The translations under genes and the position numbers were made by a program. DNA of 64,000 nucleotides from the NCBI GenBank assembly GCA_037074765.1, contig JBAMDO010000036.1:434001-498000 (forward strand), read 5' to 3'. Under the pieces are notes generated by a model. The model did not search any database. It had not been told where the DNA came from and was given only the letters and a program-made list of their open reading frames with translations. The DNA comes from Mansonella perstans. Taxonomy: Eukaryota > Nematoda > Chromadorea > Rhabditida > Onchocercidae. This document shows, piece after piece, positions 15,001 to 27,000 of this stretch (position 1 is the first letter of the stretch; each line of letters begins with the position of its first letter).

Positions 15001-17893
15001 TATCATCGATTATTTATCGAGTTGCTGTAATAATATTATTCAAGTAGTATTTTTCCATTTTATTATTCAAGCAATATTTTTTCGTTTTAATGTTCAAGTA
15101 GTTTTTTCGTTTCTGTGACAAAAAGGTCGGAAGAGTAGAGAAAAAGATAGTAAGTTAAGAAGAATTACATTTTATGTTTCCCAATTTCTTAAAAGAGGAA
15201 TTATACTAATTATAGTTCATTATATAGTTCACTGTAATTATAGTTCACTGTGAACTACTAAGTGATGATTTCATTTTTGAAATTCTATTATTAACCATAA
15301 AATATTTTAATTAATGTTCGAGAAAATGTTTCGAATCATTCAGTTCACAACAATATTCACTTTTACAGATTGCCAACAACAGTTATCTCAACAATTCTAC
15401 AGAATAATGGCTTAGCAACAGAAGAGATGGAAAAAATATTTCGATACTTATATGCTGTACCACAAGCAAGAGTTGGTCCATTTCTAATTGGTAAGTTTTG
15501 ATAGACGACATTTTACATTCTGTCTTTCATCCTTTATCTCTAAATCAATTTTGATTACAACAAAAATAATTCTTGAACGTAATTAGAAATTAAAAATGAA
15601 AAACTTAATAGGGAAAGTTTAAAAATTTTATTTTGAAAATTTTAAGAAAAGGCAAGGAAAAATTTTAAAATTAAACCAAAAAATGTTTTTACTTAGCTTT
15701 ATTCCATAATATTTAGTCTATCATTTGTCCACCTTACCATTTACTCTTACTCTTACGCAGAGCAGGACTAATTTTTGATAAATAAGTTTGCTTTTAAATA
15801 ATTTACCTGCGAATAACTTTGTAGCACACCTGAATGAATACAGAAGTGTTTACAGGAATCCTTCTCGGCTGGTTGCTTTCAGCAAAATCAGAGAAAACTT
15901 ATTCAACAACTGAAATAGCTATTGGTCGTTTTGCATCTTTTGCCATGCTATCCTTTTCATTTTTCGGGGCAAATTATGCAAATGATCTCAATATATTTTC
16001 CATTTTTTACGCTGCCACGTTTAGGTTTCTTCTGAAATTTTTTAAAGTGGTTTTTTATTGAATTCATTGTAGCCATATTCAGAATTCATCCTGCAGAATC
16101 ATTGAGAAGTTTGATTTATATAAAAGTTTGCTGATCTTTTTCCATCAATAATTTCTGAAAATATTTACTGAACATTTCTGTTAATGTCAGGGTGATTTGG
16201 GCATTTGGTTTGGCCTTGTTTGTTTGGCTATGTGAACGCGGTCACTTGAATGTGATATATACATTTCTGGCTTCGGATAAATGGGTCATTTTCTCCAGGT
16301 ATTAAATTAAGTTTTCGTGAAGATTTCAGTACAATTTCTGCAAGTTGTTGCCCATCACTGCATGTTTATGGTTTAAAAAAAATTCAGTTCCCACAATTAA
16401 TTAAATACTTTAACTGAGAATGAAAATTGATATTTTTTCAGACTATCTTACGGATTTTATTTATCACATGAACCAATTTTGCTCTATTTTATATGGACAC
16501 GTCGTTCAGCTATAATGCCATCATCACCTTATTATTTTATCATTTTTGCAATAAAAATATCACTCTTATCACTGCTTGCTGCTTCTTTAATAGCTTTTAT
16601 CATCGAAGTTAGTTAACAGTTATTCTCAAACATGAATCGTAGAATTTTCCTGATATTCTGACTTTTCCTAATATTTTGACTTCCATAGACAAAGATACAA
16701 ATACATTGTCGGACATTTGACACAAGTAAAGATACGATCCACTTAATGAAGGCACAAATAATGATCAAATGTGTTAACCGATAGCTTCTATCAGGAATTC
16801 TTTCCTCCGAATACAACTATGAAATCACCATTTTCATCTCTTTTTTGTGCAATCTTACCAGTCAATTCTATCGAGATATTTTACAGGAAATATAAGAGAA
16901 AAACGCTATTTAATTTTTTTTTCTCACTTTTTCAGATTCCTCCATTAATTATTGAACGTAAAATACTTAAAACAATTCGTATTCGTATAATATCAAATGG
17001 AAGAAATAAGAAAATGAAGCAGAGCGATGTAGAAGAACATAAATCGAACATTCAACTTTTCCGCCATCGGTTTGTTATTGCTGAAATCAAATTTTAAAAA
17101 AAAAATTCTTCACTGAAAGGAACAACTAAGTTCGAATTATTTCGCAGATAAGATAGCATTATCAAATATTTTATTCGAACATTGAATAAAATGACTAGGT
17201 TTAATATTGAGTGAAAAATGAACAATTAGTTTTTATCATCTCAAATAGGATAGAAATAAACAGTTTTCGTAATATCAGATTTGGCATCCAAATAAATTGT
17301 ATTCGTAATACTGAATTTGAAATCATGATTTAATTCCTAGTGAAAGTCTTAAAGTCCCTTTTCGCTTCTGTATTTTTATTTCGATGTGATAAAAAAGACG
17401 AGAAAGATAGTTTTGTTATCGTCATCAAATTATATGACATTGTCACTCTTGATTACTTTTGTTTGTAAAATAATGAAATTTTTAGAAAGAATGACGAAGC
17501 TATCGAACTTATCCCAATGATACCGACAGTGAAACGAACAAAACGATGGGTTGAGGAAAATCGTGAAAATTTAAAAGGAGATTTATTTCTCGACGTAACA
17601 ACATCAATTAGCATTTATTCATTTCTAATAAATTTGATTTGCAATATTTTAAAATCGAAATATTTCATAATTTCATCTTTTTTCTTTTCATTACCAGTCT
17701 TTCTTTTTAAATTTTTCCTTAGGATAATCGAACTCGCATTCATCGCATTTCCACTTCTGGAATAGATATTTTCTGTAAACCGGCCAGAAAAAGTGATGGT
17801 GCTATTTCCACATGCAAAAGTTTCTCGGAGGAATCGGCAAACAGAAGCACTTTCAAAAGTATTTTATCATTACCATAATATTAATACTGATTG

Positions 17894-17935
<42 letters not shown>

Positions 17936-19630
17936 CATTATCATTATTATTATTATTATCGCTATTATTATTATATATTTCAAAAAATTTACATAAACTA
18001 TTTCAAGATCGAAGTGAACATAAATGTATGATCTCTTGTTATTTCCTCGTAATCTGTTTAACATGATTTCATAAGACTTAAGAAATGGTACTATTTAATA
18101 TATTTGAAATAAGATCCATTTTTTTCCGAAAAAGTTTTCTTTTTCAAGAAGAAATTAAATTTAAAATTTTTGATCTAATTCTTAGATCATTTTGTACCTA
18201 CTATGTACATTGAACAAACAGATAAAGAGATAAACTGCGAATTTTTGAATGATCTCGTTGAAATTTTAAGGAACAGCGATTTCTGTTGTCATGAACTTCT
18301 GACTGAACACTTTTCTTTTCCTAGCTCGCTGAAAAATGAATTCAACAAATATGAAGTTATGCAGCAGATGTATTGTCAGTTAAATTCTGGGTAAATCGTC
18401 ATTTTACCCATACTGTTTTTTTTTCAGATGATACCTTATTTTTTCTTCATTCGACAGATGAACCATTTTGTGCGCCGAAATCTCCTACTGCGATGGGATC
18501 AAGAACAAGACAATCTCGAAACATCGGTGATGATACTGATGATTCTGTTCAAACTGACACAGTTATGGAAAAGCAATATAACAATGCTCAAAATTTTGAT
18601 AAATTATTGAAGCCGAAACAGAAGATTCCGTCAAAACACAATCATGACAAAGAGGTTAGATAGTCATGTTGGTAAACATTATTCGAAATCAAGAATCATT
18701 TAATTCTGTATGAAGTATTTTCTCATTCCTTCGTAGAAACATTGATAAATCTTGAAAAATTCTCGTCTCAAATAAATAAGTTGCAGTACGATAGTAATTA
18801 TTGCTGTTCAGTGCTGAAACAAGCCTTAAATAAGTTGCTATGTTTTTTTTTGATTTGGATTAAATTAAGTTGAAAATTTAATTATAACTAATAATATGAA
18901 AAACTTTCAAGATTGCGAAATATCATTAATTCAGATCTCACTGGTAGAAAATATAGGCTTCTCATGGATTGAAGATGCTAAAGAAAAGCTTGATGTCGAG
19001 CAAAATACTCATCCACAATTTGCTCATAATAAAGAAAGGTTAGATTACACTTATTTAAATTAAGTAATTGTGGAAAAAAGTTACCTAATATAATTCAGGA
19101 TAACGAGACAGCATAATTGGACAAACGGACAACAATCTCAGCGTTTAGATCTTTGTCCTCTTGCTGAACAAACAACACTGTCAAATAAATCATCAAATTC
19201 AACTATTACTGGTGAAACTGTAAGTCATCATTATGAAATGTAATATAATTTGACTGCTCACCTATCAACCTCATATCTTTTTTCCTAACTCATTGCAGTA
19301 TTTGCTGACTTTCAACAGTTATCTTTTTATTACGTATGAACGATCAGTAATTCACTTTAATTTGTTCCGAAAATAACAAATTTCAAATAAATTTTTAAAA
19401 TGAGGCAAATTTTTCAATAAAAAAAAATTGGTGATACAGAGAAATTTTGTAAACATTTTGAAATATTCAACAAGAAATGTTTTTGATCTTGCTGTGAATT
19501 ATATTTGTTATCTTCAAGGCTTTCTGACTTTTTCGAATTTGGCAAATAAATTTCTTCTTTTTGTTTACAGATTATTCATGTGAATGAATATTTCGAAAAA
19601 CCGATTGATTCGCCTGAATCATACTCTTAG
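9001..19630 (+). CDS. NRF-6/NDG-4-like membrane acyltransferase (NRF domain + acyltransferase 3)
   Basis: Nose-resistant-to-fluoxetine-type protein. The C. elegans relatives are gut/hypodermal membrane proteins involved in lipid and yolk transport and drug uptake. I modelled 24 in-phase exons from ATG 9001 to TAG 19628-19630, 1181 residues. Residues 1-25 form a signal peptide or anchor (RAILSTLCTILILIIGG). The extracellular NRF domain follows, with LDAWGRPSAGIYSSGPFFWLG and conserved cysteines (exons 5-6). A first transmembrane segment is in exon 7 (WTVFAILAVLVLLVVC). The acyltransferase-3 domain covers exons 9-16: HLNSLYGIRVLSAFW, VVIGHTQLF with the usual catalytic-type His, SIDSFLLISATVLAY, FHRFIRLLPSY, HFYRLPTT, GPFLIGILLGWLLS and SYGFYLSHEPILLY. 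Exons 17-24 (16936 onward) add a hydrophilic tail of about 360 residues not usual in the family. Introns 1 and 2 appear to use GC donors (9125 and 9682). The upstream half is very secure; the tail exons rest mainly on splice phase. Confidence 0.9.
12813..13037. repeat. 25-bp exact duplication of exon 9 sequence in the preceding intron
   Basis: Positions 12813-12837 and 13013-13037 are the same 25 bases, exactly 200 bp apart. The second copy is coding (exon 9 of the NRF-like gene, encoding part of RNRHLNSLY); the first lies in the intron upstream. It looks like a short local copy of exon sequence. Confidence 0.85.
17895..17976. repeat. TTA/ATT trinucleotide microsatellite
   Basis: About 80 bp of nearly uninterrupted TTA repeats, broken by a few C or G changes, lie in the intron between exons 19 and 20 of the NRF-like gene. 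A likely length polymorphism, with no coding role. Confidence 0.9.
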
Positions 19631-21192
19631 AGAGAGAAAAACATGACAAATGACACATAGATCAATTAATTCATTCGATTAATGCAAATTTATATAGATC
19701 GATTGATTCATTCAATTAATGCAAATTGTATAAAAAACTTACAAACAAAATTGCTGCAAACATATTTCAACTATACATTGCCTTTTACAATCATTTCTTC
19801 TGATAAAGTTAATATAAAAGGGAAAATTTAACAGTGTATCATTGATGTAGAAAAATAAGTTTAACTTAGCATTAATTAAGTTTTATTGATTGGAGTTTTA
19901 ACAACATTACTAATATAACATTCATTTACTCTTCTCAGTGATCAATTTGATCTGCCCATTTTATTCTTTTTTGCAAATTTATAAATGTATATAAGACTTC
20001 CTTCCATGTCATTTATATTTTTTGTACAGGAAGAAAAAATTTTTGAAGTTATTTTCTGATACATTTTCCAATACAATTTTGTGCTTGACTTTCGAAATTT
20101 TCCAAATTTTTTAATACATCTCCTACTTGGTGATTTTTTTGCTTGAATTCTTATTTGAGCTACAACTTTAGCTATAAACAAATAAGTGAGAAGTATGAAA
20201 TTTGGAAACTTATAAAACTCATCTAAATATTGATAGTCTTAATGAAAATAGTAACAAGTGATAATCAGATTAAACGTACGTTCATATCTTCGAGAGAGCA
20301 CTGAAAGGTTAGATTAATTTCACTCAAAAAATCTAAAGCAATCAATAAAAGAATTTCATTTTAACATTTACTAAAAAATTCTAAATTTTTAAATTTCTTT
20401 TTCAGTTGGACACTAAGAATTGTATATGTGATAAGTATCTATCAAAGTAAAAATTGATTCATCCACGTCTTCAAAATATTTCCCTTTCGTTGTGAATTCG
20501 GTGACCATTATGTCTTTTCTAATTAATGCAGAACTTAAATATCCTAGATAATTGACTATTATTTGTAATATCTTTCTTTCGCAAACAATCTGATATCATT
20601 TTTGATGGAGTAAATGTATTAAGTAGCGTTTAGTTTACTATAACTTCGTCCAATATTTTGCTTGTTTTGGAAAATTTTCAGCAGTCAGATAGATCACTGC
20701 CTTTTTAATCATAATTTAACAGAAAGCTAATTTTGTGATCACTTTCAAAAGGCCTTATTGAGTCCTTTTTTGTTTGTCTATTAATGCACTCAGATTAAAT
20801 AACCGATCATTTCGATCCAATCATGCTACATTAGGCATTCATATATCATGAATCTCATCCTATTTGTTAAGAAATTCATTAACCCTCTGTAATTAAAAAT
20901 AATCGAAATCTCCATAAAACACAATTTCAGCAGTTGCCGCATAACTCAATCAGTTTTTATATATTGTTTTATTCAAATATTTCAAATTTTTCAATTAGTA
21001 ACATTTAGCTAATTTATTAAAATCTGACAATGAAAACATCGGAACTAATTTCTACTTCACTCGTATTTTGAAATACCCTATTATAAAATTTGATTAATTT
21101 CTATGATGCTGATACTGCTAAAATAAAAATGAATTAAAAGAGACAATAATTTTGAATATTTGATCAATGAAACCTTTATACAGGTAAGAAAA
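19631..21192. other. convergent intergenic stretch NRF-like gene/ACTMAP
   Basis: 1.56 kb between two 3' ends. Apart from the 37-bp tandem duplication at its left edge I see no coding exon, RNA gene or mobile element. The 79-codon minus frame at 19942-20181 is lysine-rich and has no recognisable family. Confidence 0.6.
19657..19731. repeat. 37-bp tandem duplication in the 3' flank of the NRF-like gene
   Basis: Two adjacent copies of a 37-bp unit beginning ATAGATC and containing ATTAATGCAAATT, differing at a few positions, lie just after the stop codon, probably within the 3' UTR. Confidence 0.75.
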
Positions 21193-22887
21193 TTAGGAAA
21201 TAGCACTAAAAGCAGGAGTATCACGTTGACAGCGAACAATAAGGCAACGATTTCGAAGTGTTGAAAGATTATTTGACGGTATTACATAATCGATCACTTT
21301 CGCCGATGCTTCATGTAAATTAAAATTACTAGCAACGAGTTGTGAATAATTCCATACAGCTAAATGACAACTTTTGCCATGAATACAAAACACATGTGTA
21401 GCTTTGGAACAAGTATGAGCAATTGTCGTATTCCATATTATCGTTTCCAGTTCTTTTATAGGACAAAGAAATCCTATCTGAAAAAAGAAACCGATAGCAT
21501 AAGAAAACAAAACTGCTATTATTTAAAACTTTCACTATCCTGAAGGGAATATAGTTTTTTCAAAAAAAAAAATTTAAATAAGAAAAGAAATATGAATATA
21601 TGGATAAGCGAGAAAGGAGAACAACCAGGAAAGAATGTATTCGAAGTATATCAGCAAGAGAATAAGGCATTTGAAATATCTAAAATATTTCCAAGAGAAT
21701 AAGGCATTTGAAATATCTAAAATATTTCTTTTTTCAATTGGAGAAAACTAACAATAAGGCACCAATGAGCGTTATGTCCTCCTCGATTGCTTGGCTGATG
21801 ATTCTTGTCACAATCATATGGTATTAATAATAATGCATTTTCTTCAATTAGCTGCTCCATTTGAGTTGCAGATGGAAGGCTCTCGACTGCCACATTCAAC
21901 ATTGGCCAAAATGAAACCATAATATCAGCTAACCAATCAGCTGAGATGATTGCAAATCAAAACTATACATTTGTGTGGGGAATTTTTTCGAGATAATCGT
22001 TTACCGGCTAATCTACATATTATGTGGAATTTATTTTACTTTAAAAAACGAGAGAGCTGTAACAAAACCGAAAAAGCTAATGAGGGAAAAAGATAATTTA
22101 AATATTTGAGAGTGATAATCTTAATACCACTCATGTAAAATTAATATTTTTAATCAGAAATTCCTCAGAGGTATATTCTTAAGGCATTTAAAGAGCTGCT
22201 CTACAGAAGAAATACTCTGCAGTAATTTTATGACAAATATAAGTAAAAAAAAGAAAGCTAAACATACCGGAAAACATTTCTCCATGATTTGTGTATCCTT
22301 TCATCTTCGCATATTGAAAGATTTCATCTACATTTCGAATCGGAAGATCGTATGCTTTGGCGACCATTTGCACAGCAACAAGACCACATCTAAACTTCAT
22401 TTCAACTTATAATGCTTTAATTTACTAATTTTCATTAATTCACAGTACTTCTTTAAAAGAAGTAAACTGCTTTTTTTCAAATGTACGAAAAAAACTATTT
22501 GAGACAATGAGTGGAGTAAATTGGTTTAAGGTGTTAGGATAGCTTAATGAAAAGAAGCGAAGTGGGTTTTTTTCAGATTATTTCAACACAGAAACAGTTT
22601 GGCTAAAACAAGAACTGAATTATTTAATTCCCTTTTTTCCAAAATTTATTGGCGGATAATGACATCAAGTATTGAACATAGCCTTTGTGCTCAATGATTC
22701 GTCGAAATTTTACGATAAAGAGGAAAGAACGAAATGAAGCTCACTGAGGTCCCTTTTGCAGTATTGGTTTCACATTTCTAACAAATGCCACTGCTCCTCG
22801 AGTTTCCTCGTTTTCGTAACAATCGTTCAATGCAGCGAGAACCCGTCGTCGTGCCAACGGTGATAAAGATATAGTTACCTTAAGCAT
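21193..22887 (-). CDS. ACTMAP: ACTMAP-like actin maturation protease (C19orf54/UPF0692 family)
   Basis: Cysteine protease that removes the acetylated N-terminal Met or Cys from actin in animals; cytosolic. Minus-strand exons 22887-22745, 22389-22268, 21940-21753 and 21477-21193 join in phase, 245 residues (human about 350, so the proline-rich N-terminus is absent). The catalytic Cys lies near residue 49 in KGPQCGLVAVQMVAK, split across exons 1 and 2. GYTNHGEMFSADWLADIM follows, then LLIPYDCDKNHQPSNRGGHN and AHWCLI carrying the catalytic His (about residue 147). The C-terminus has HGKSCHLAVWNYSQLVASN and DYVIPSNNLSTLRNRCL, matching the mammalian end. I chose the start MLKVTISL because an acceptor-like ATATCAG lies 14 bases upstream of the ATG. 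That is the layout of a spliced-leader trans-splice site; it is an inference. Confidence 0.88.
21656..21729. repeat. 37-bp tandem duplication in an ACTMAP intron
   Basis: Two adjacent, almost identical 37-bp copies starting AAGAGAATAAGGC lie in the last intron of the ACTMAP-like gene, about 25 bp downstream of its 5' splice site on the minus strand. Confidence 0.85.
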
Positions 22888-24042
22888 ACGCGTAACAAAA
22901 TCTGATATTTTTTAGACGTTATTTCGTTCCTACAATAATTTTATTTTCTAATTATTTCATGTTTTCACGAAGTTCACAACTCATCAAATTTCAATTTAAT
23001 TCCTATTCCAATTTTATTTTTCAACTATATAAAATTGTACAAGCATTGTACTTAACCTTCCAACAATTCGGATGATACAGTATAACGATTTGTATCATTA
23101 AACATTTTTACAAAGGTGAGATATGATATATGACATATACGTGCTTACGGTACTGTCTATTTCGATGATATTATCATTGGGATAACAAGGTAGCCGATAA
23201 TTTGATCTTAACTTACCATTGTTTTCAGCTATATCAAACCGTAAAAGTTTGAATGATGAAAGGCTACGCATTCATCGTAACGTTACGTATCAACTTGACC
23301 TTGTCCATTGTAAATTGAATCCTCATCGATTTTGCAGTGAATTTCAAGTGGAAATTCCAACAAATTATTTGGAATCGTGAAGAAATTTCGAAAATATTTT
23401 CTCTAGAGAAATAACAAGAAATGAAATTCGTAATCCACTGCAATATAATTTTAATTAGACAAATTCCAAACATTAACACTACTTATTCTATTACTTTCAA
23501 AAGTGTAATTTCGCGGACAAGCATTGTTTTCTAAATATGTGAAGTCATTATGCTTCTGATATTTCTGACTCATGATATAGCAAAGAATTGAATGCAATAC
23601 ATATATTTTGGTTTTATTAATCTCTCAGTTTGCGCATAGTATTTTGAAGAAAAAATACGCTATAAACAATTTTAAGTATTTAAATAATTCATTGTAATTT
23701 ATTGTAATAAGTAGCCAGTGTAGTGGTAATAATAGTAGTAAATATCCCATTACTTTACCACGAATCTGAATCGAATCATTATTAAATCTTTGCAATTACT
23801 TTGCAGTAATTAATTGAATCATAAATTACAGGAAGTTGTCAAGTATTTTAAAATATAATGAATAAAAGAGATGCGAATGAGTAATGAAAAAACATTAAAT
23901 TTTGTGTGACAATAATGAAACCAAAATAACAGCAAATATTTATTTCTTGTATTTTCAACATCTGAATATTTCAACATTTGAATGTATAACAGCAAAGCAT
24001 ACTCATAAACAAACAAACATGGGCAAATTATTAAGTCAAATA
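22888..24042. other. intergenic stretch between PP5 and ACTMAP
   Basis: 1.15 kb between the PP5 stop codon and the ACTMAP start, both on the minus strand. No exon or RNA gene supported. A TTTATT at about 23938-23944 (AATAAA on the minus strand) could be the PP5 polyadenylation signal. Confidence 0.5.
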
Positions 24043-27000
24043 CTATGAAAAACCAAATAAACTGCTTGCATATGCCATTGGCCTTACCTGAAAATAGTTC
24101 ATTTACCAAAACTTCTCAGAGTGCAAAACATTTCGCTTTACTAATAAAATTTCACTATGACATCTTAGTACAGTCAGACTGGAAAATAAGAGCTAGCAAC
24201 TATTGATGATATCTAAATATATAAAGCAGAACTGCTGGAAATAACATGGGATCAATGAAAGCTTTAAATGATCGTAGAACGAATAAGATTTGCAAGTTTC
24301 AACTTAGAAAGAAATGAACAAATAGTTAAAAGCACGCTGCAGACAACTGAGTTAGGGATTTGCGGCTTAAGGAATCCATTTCGCTTGCTGCATAATAAAT
24401 ATATTTCGAGATTAAACCACAATCGTACTAAATCTTAATCTGGGAGACAAATTGGTTCAAAAGTGATTTAAATTCATGGTAATTAAAAGAGTTTACTTCT
24501 TACGAAATAGAAATTACAGTAGCCTATTTTTTGTCTGTTCTATTTACCCAAATTTATTTGACAGTTTTCGAAAGAGCAAATTAAAACAACTGAAAACAAA
24601 TCTAAAACTACTTACTGAAGGATGATCCACTGCAGTGAATGAAGTGAAGCGCGGTACTAAATTATCGCCTCTTATTGTTATAAATGCTCCTTTATTCCCC
24701 ATTGTGTCGCTGAAGAAATTATAAATATTAGTAACAGCAATGTTTTATCTTAAAATTCAATAACTGATTAAGATAAGTTCAAATACAAAAAGAAAATCTG
24801 AATTTTTTTTCCAATTATTAGGAAAAAAATACCAGTAATTTGGTGCGCTGAACACGGTAATACATTTGCCATCGTGATGTACCTCATATCCCTCTGGTTT
24901 TACCTCATGACTTCTACAAAAAAAAAAAAAAATGGAATTTCAAAAATCAGAAAAAATGCAACGAAGCTCATGCACCAGTAAGAAAAGTACAGTGATAATG
25001 ACATAAATAAAATGCCTCGAAATCGATCGGATATCTTCACATTGTGTGAAGATATCCGATCGACTCCTTACCAAATTAGAATCATGAAAAAACAGTACCT
25101 TACAACATAGTCGAGACCGTTTGTCTCACAAAACTTATGTGTTACATCAGGACCAAACTGGCAACCAACTCCACGTTTCGATGCTGATCTACCATTCATA
25201 TCTTGGGGATCAGACCAAAGCAAATCACACATTATACCTGAAATAATCGTTCATCCAACTGATAATCAACTTTAAAATTTCCTGTAGAAAAAAATAATAC
25301 CTTGAGACCTAAAGCTCGAAATTCTTACCAGAGCACAGTTCGGCACATTATGTCGTGTCGTTTCTGACACAAACATCATTTTCCTCATAGAAATTCAAGG
25401 AATACATTAGTTTGATGGTAAACAGCAAAACGATACAAAAATATTGCTTTAAAAGATAGAAAACAAACCTTCATCCGGTGGCTGACGAACCCGATCTGTC
25501 TTTTTTATATCATTCATGGTAATGTCGTCATCCTTGAATAAACCTCCATGGCAAACCTGAACTTAATTCAATTAATGAAAACGAGAAGTGGATAAAAATA
25601 TTCATGAAAACTGGATCGAAAACAATTTAGAAGAACTGCAGTATCTTAATCTCTTATAACAACGACTTTCCATGATTAAACAAAAGAGTTGAAAAAATTC
25701 TACCGCAAAAGGAAAAATATGCAAACATCCCACCAATTAATTAATTTTAATATTACTAAGATAAGGACAGAGGTAAGAAAGACTCCAAATCTTCTTAGCA
25801 AATTTTCAAGTTCTTTTAGACAAAGCAAACGGTACTTATTATATGTAAATAAAGAAAATAAAGCATTATCAAATAGTAGCAAAAAACAGTTCAATATTTT
25901 AAACTGATAGCAAAAGCTAGCGTTATAATTGCGCCAAAACGAGTTTGCTACATACTATGTGTGTAGTTAGACCTAAATATTTAAAAATTTCAAAAAAAAG
26001 AAATTAAAAACAAATTTTTAGGTTTGATTCGATTGGAAATTCACTTACAAATATTTTATTATTGATTAAGTGACAAAGCGGCAAGTAATTAAAGATTTCC
26101 GTAAAGAAATCTGCCATATGAGCTGTATATTTACTCTTCACTTCGCCTTCAAAACCGTACATTTTGTTCATTACATCACTTTCGTGATTACCTACAACAG
26201 TAATTTCATAATAGAAACTATTAAAAAACGAAGCATAAGTTTTTTTTCGGTTTTCATCTCGCCTTTTGGTCCAACTATTTCAAACTAAAATAGTAAGTTA
26301 ATTTAAATTTAATTAAGACTCCATGGAACAAATGGTCGATTTCCCTTGCCTTTCCACAATAATTTTTAGTCTGATACAGATTTCTTCTAATAATGAAAAA
26401 AAAATCCAATAAAATACACCAACCTCGTGACATGAAAAAGTGCTCCGGATATAAAAGTTTAAATCCGAATAAAGTAAATATCGTTTCAACTGAGAATGAG
26501 CCGCGATCAACAAAATCACCATTGAAAAGCTAAAAAACAATACATGAATTCGGCTCTTACAGTAAAAAAAAAAGAAATAATCCATTCCAAAGGTAAAACC
26601 TACATATGGATTTGTTTCTGAAGGCAGTCCATTTAAATCAAACACATTACATAAATCATAAAATTGTCCATGAATATCACCACAAATCGTAAATTTCTTC
26701 CCCGGTGGTACTGTGATTTCTACAAGCGTTGGCAATTCACCAAATAGTCGCCTAATCCCCAAAAGTATCTGAAAAATACGAGCTACATGTTGAAATATAA
26801 AAATATTTGTGAAAATACGCTAAATGATTTGAAACCAAACAAAAAAAATCATTTTTAGCAAGGGAGGGAAGTTTCAAATTTGGGGAGTGAATGAAGAAAG
26901 TCCAAGTATTTAGAGGTCAGAATCTGCAAAAGACCAGACAAGTTCCGTTTATAAATCTAAGAAAAACTAGTTTCGAAATCTGAAATGTACTTTCTATCTA

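Noticed and set aside
25023..25063. microRNA precursor
   Set aside because: The 19-bp stem and 3-nt loop are too small for a Drosha/Dicer substrate, and the hairpin does not span splice sites like a mirtron.
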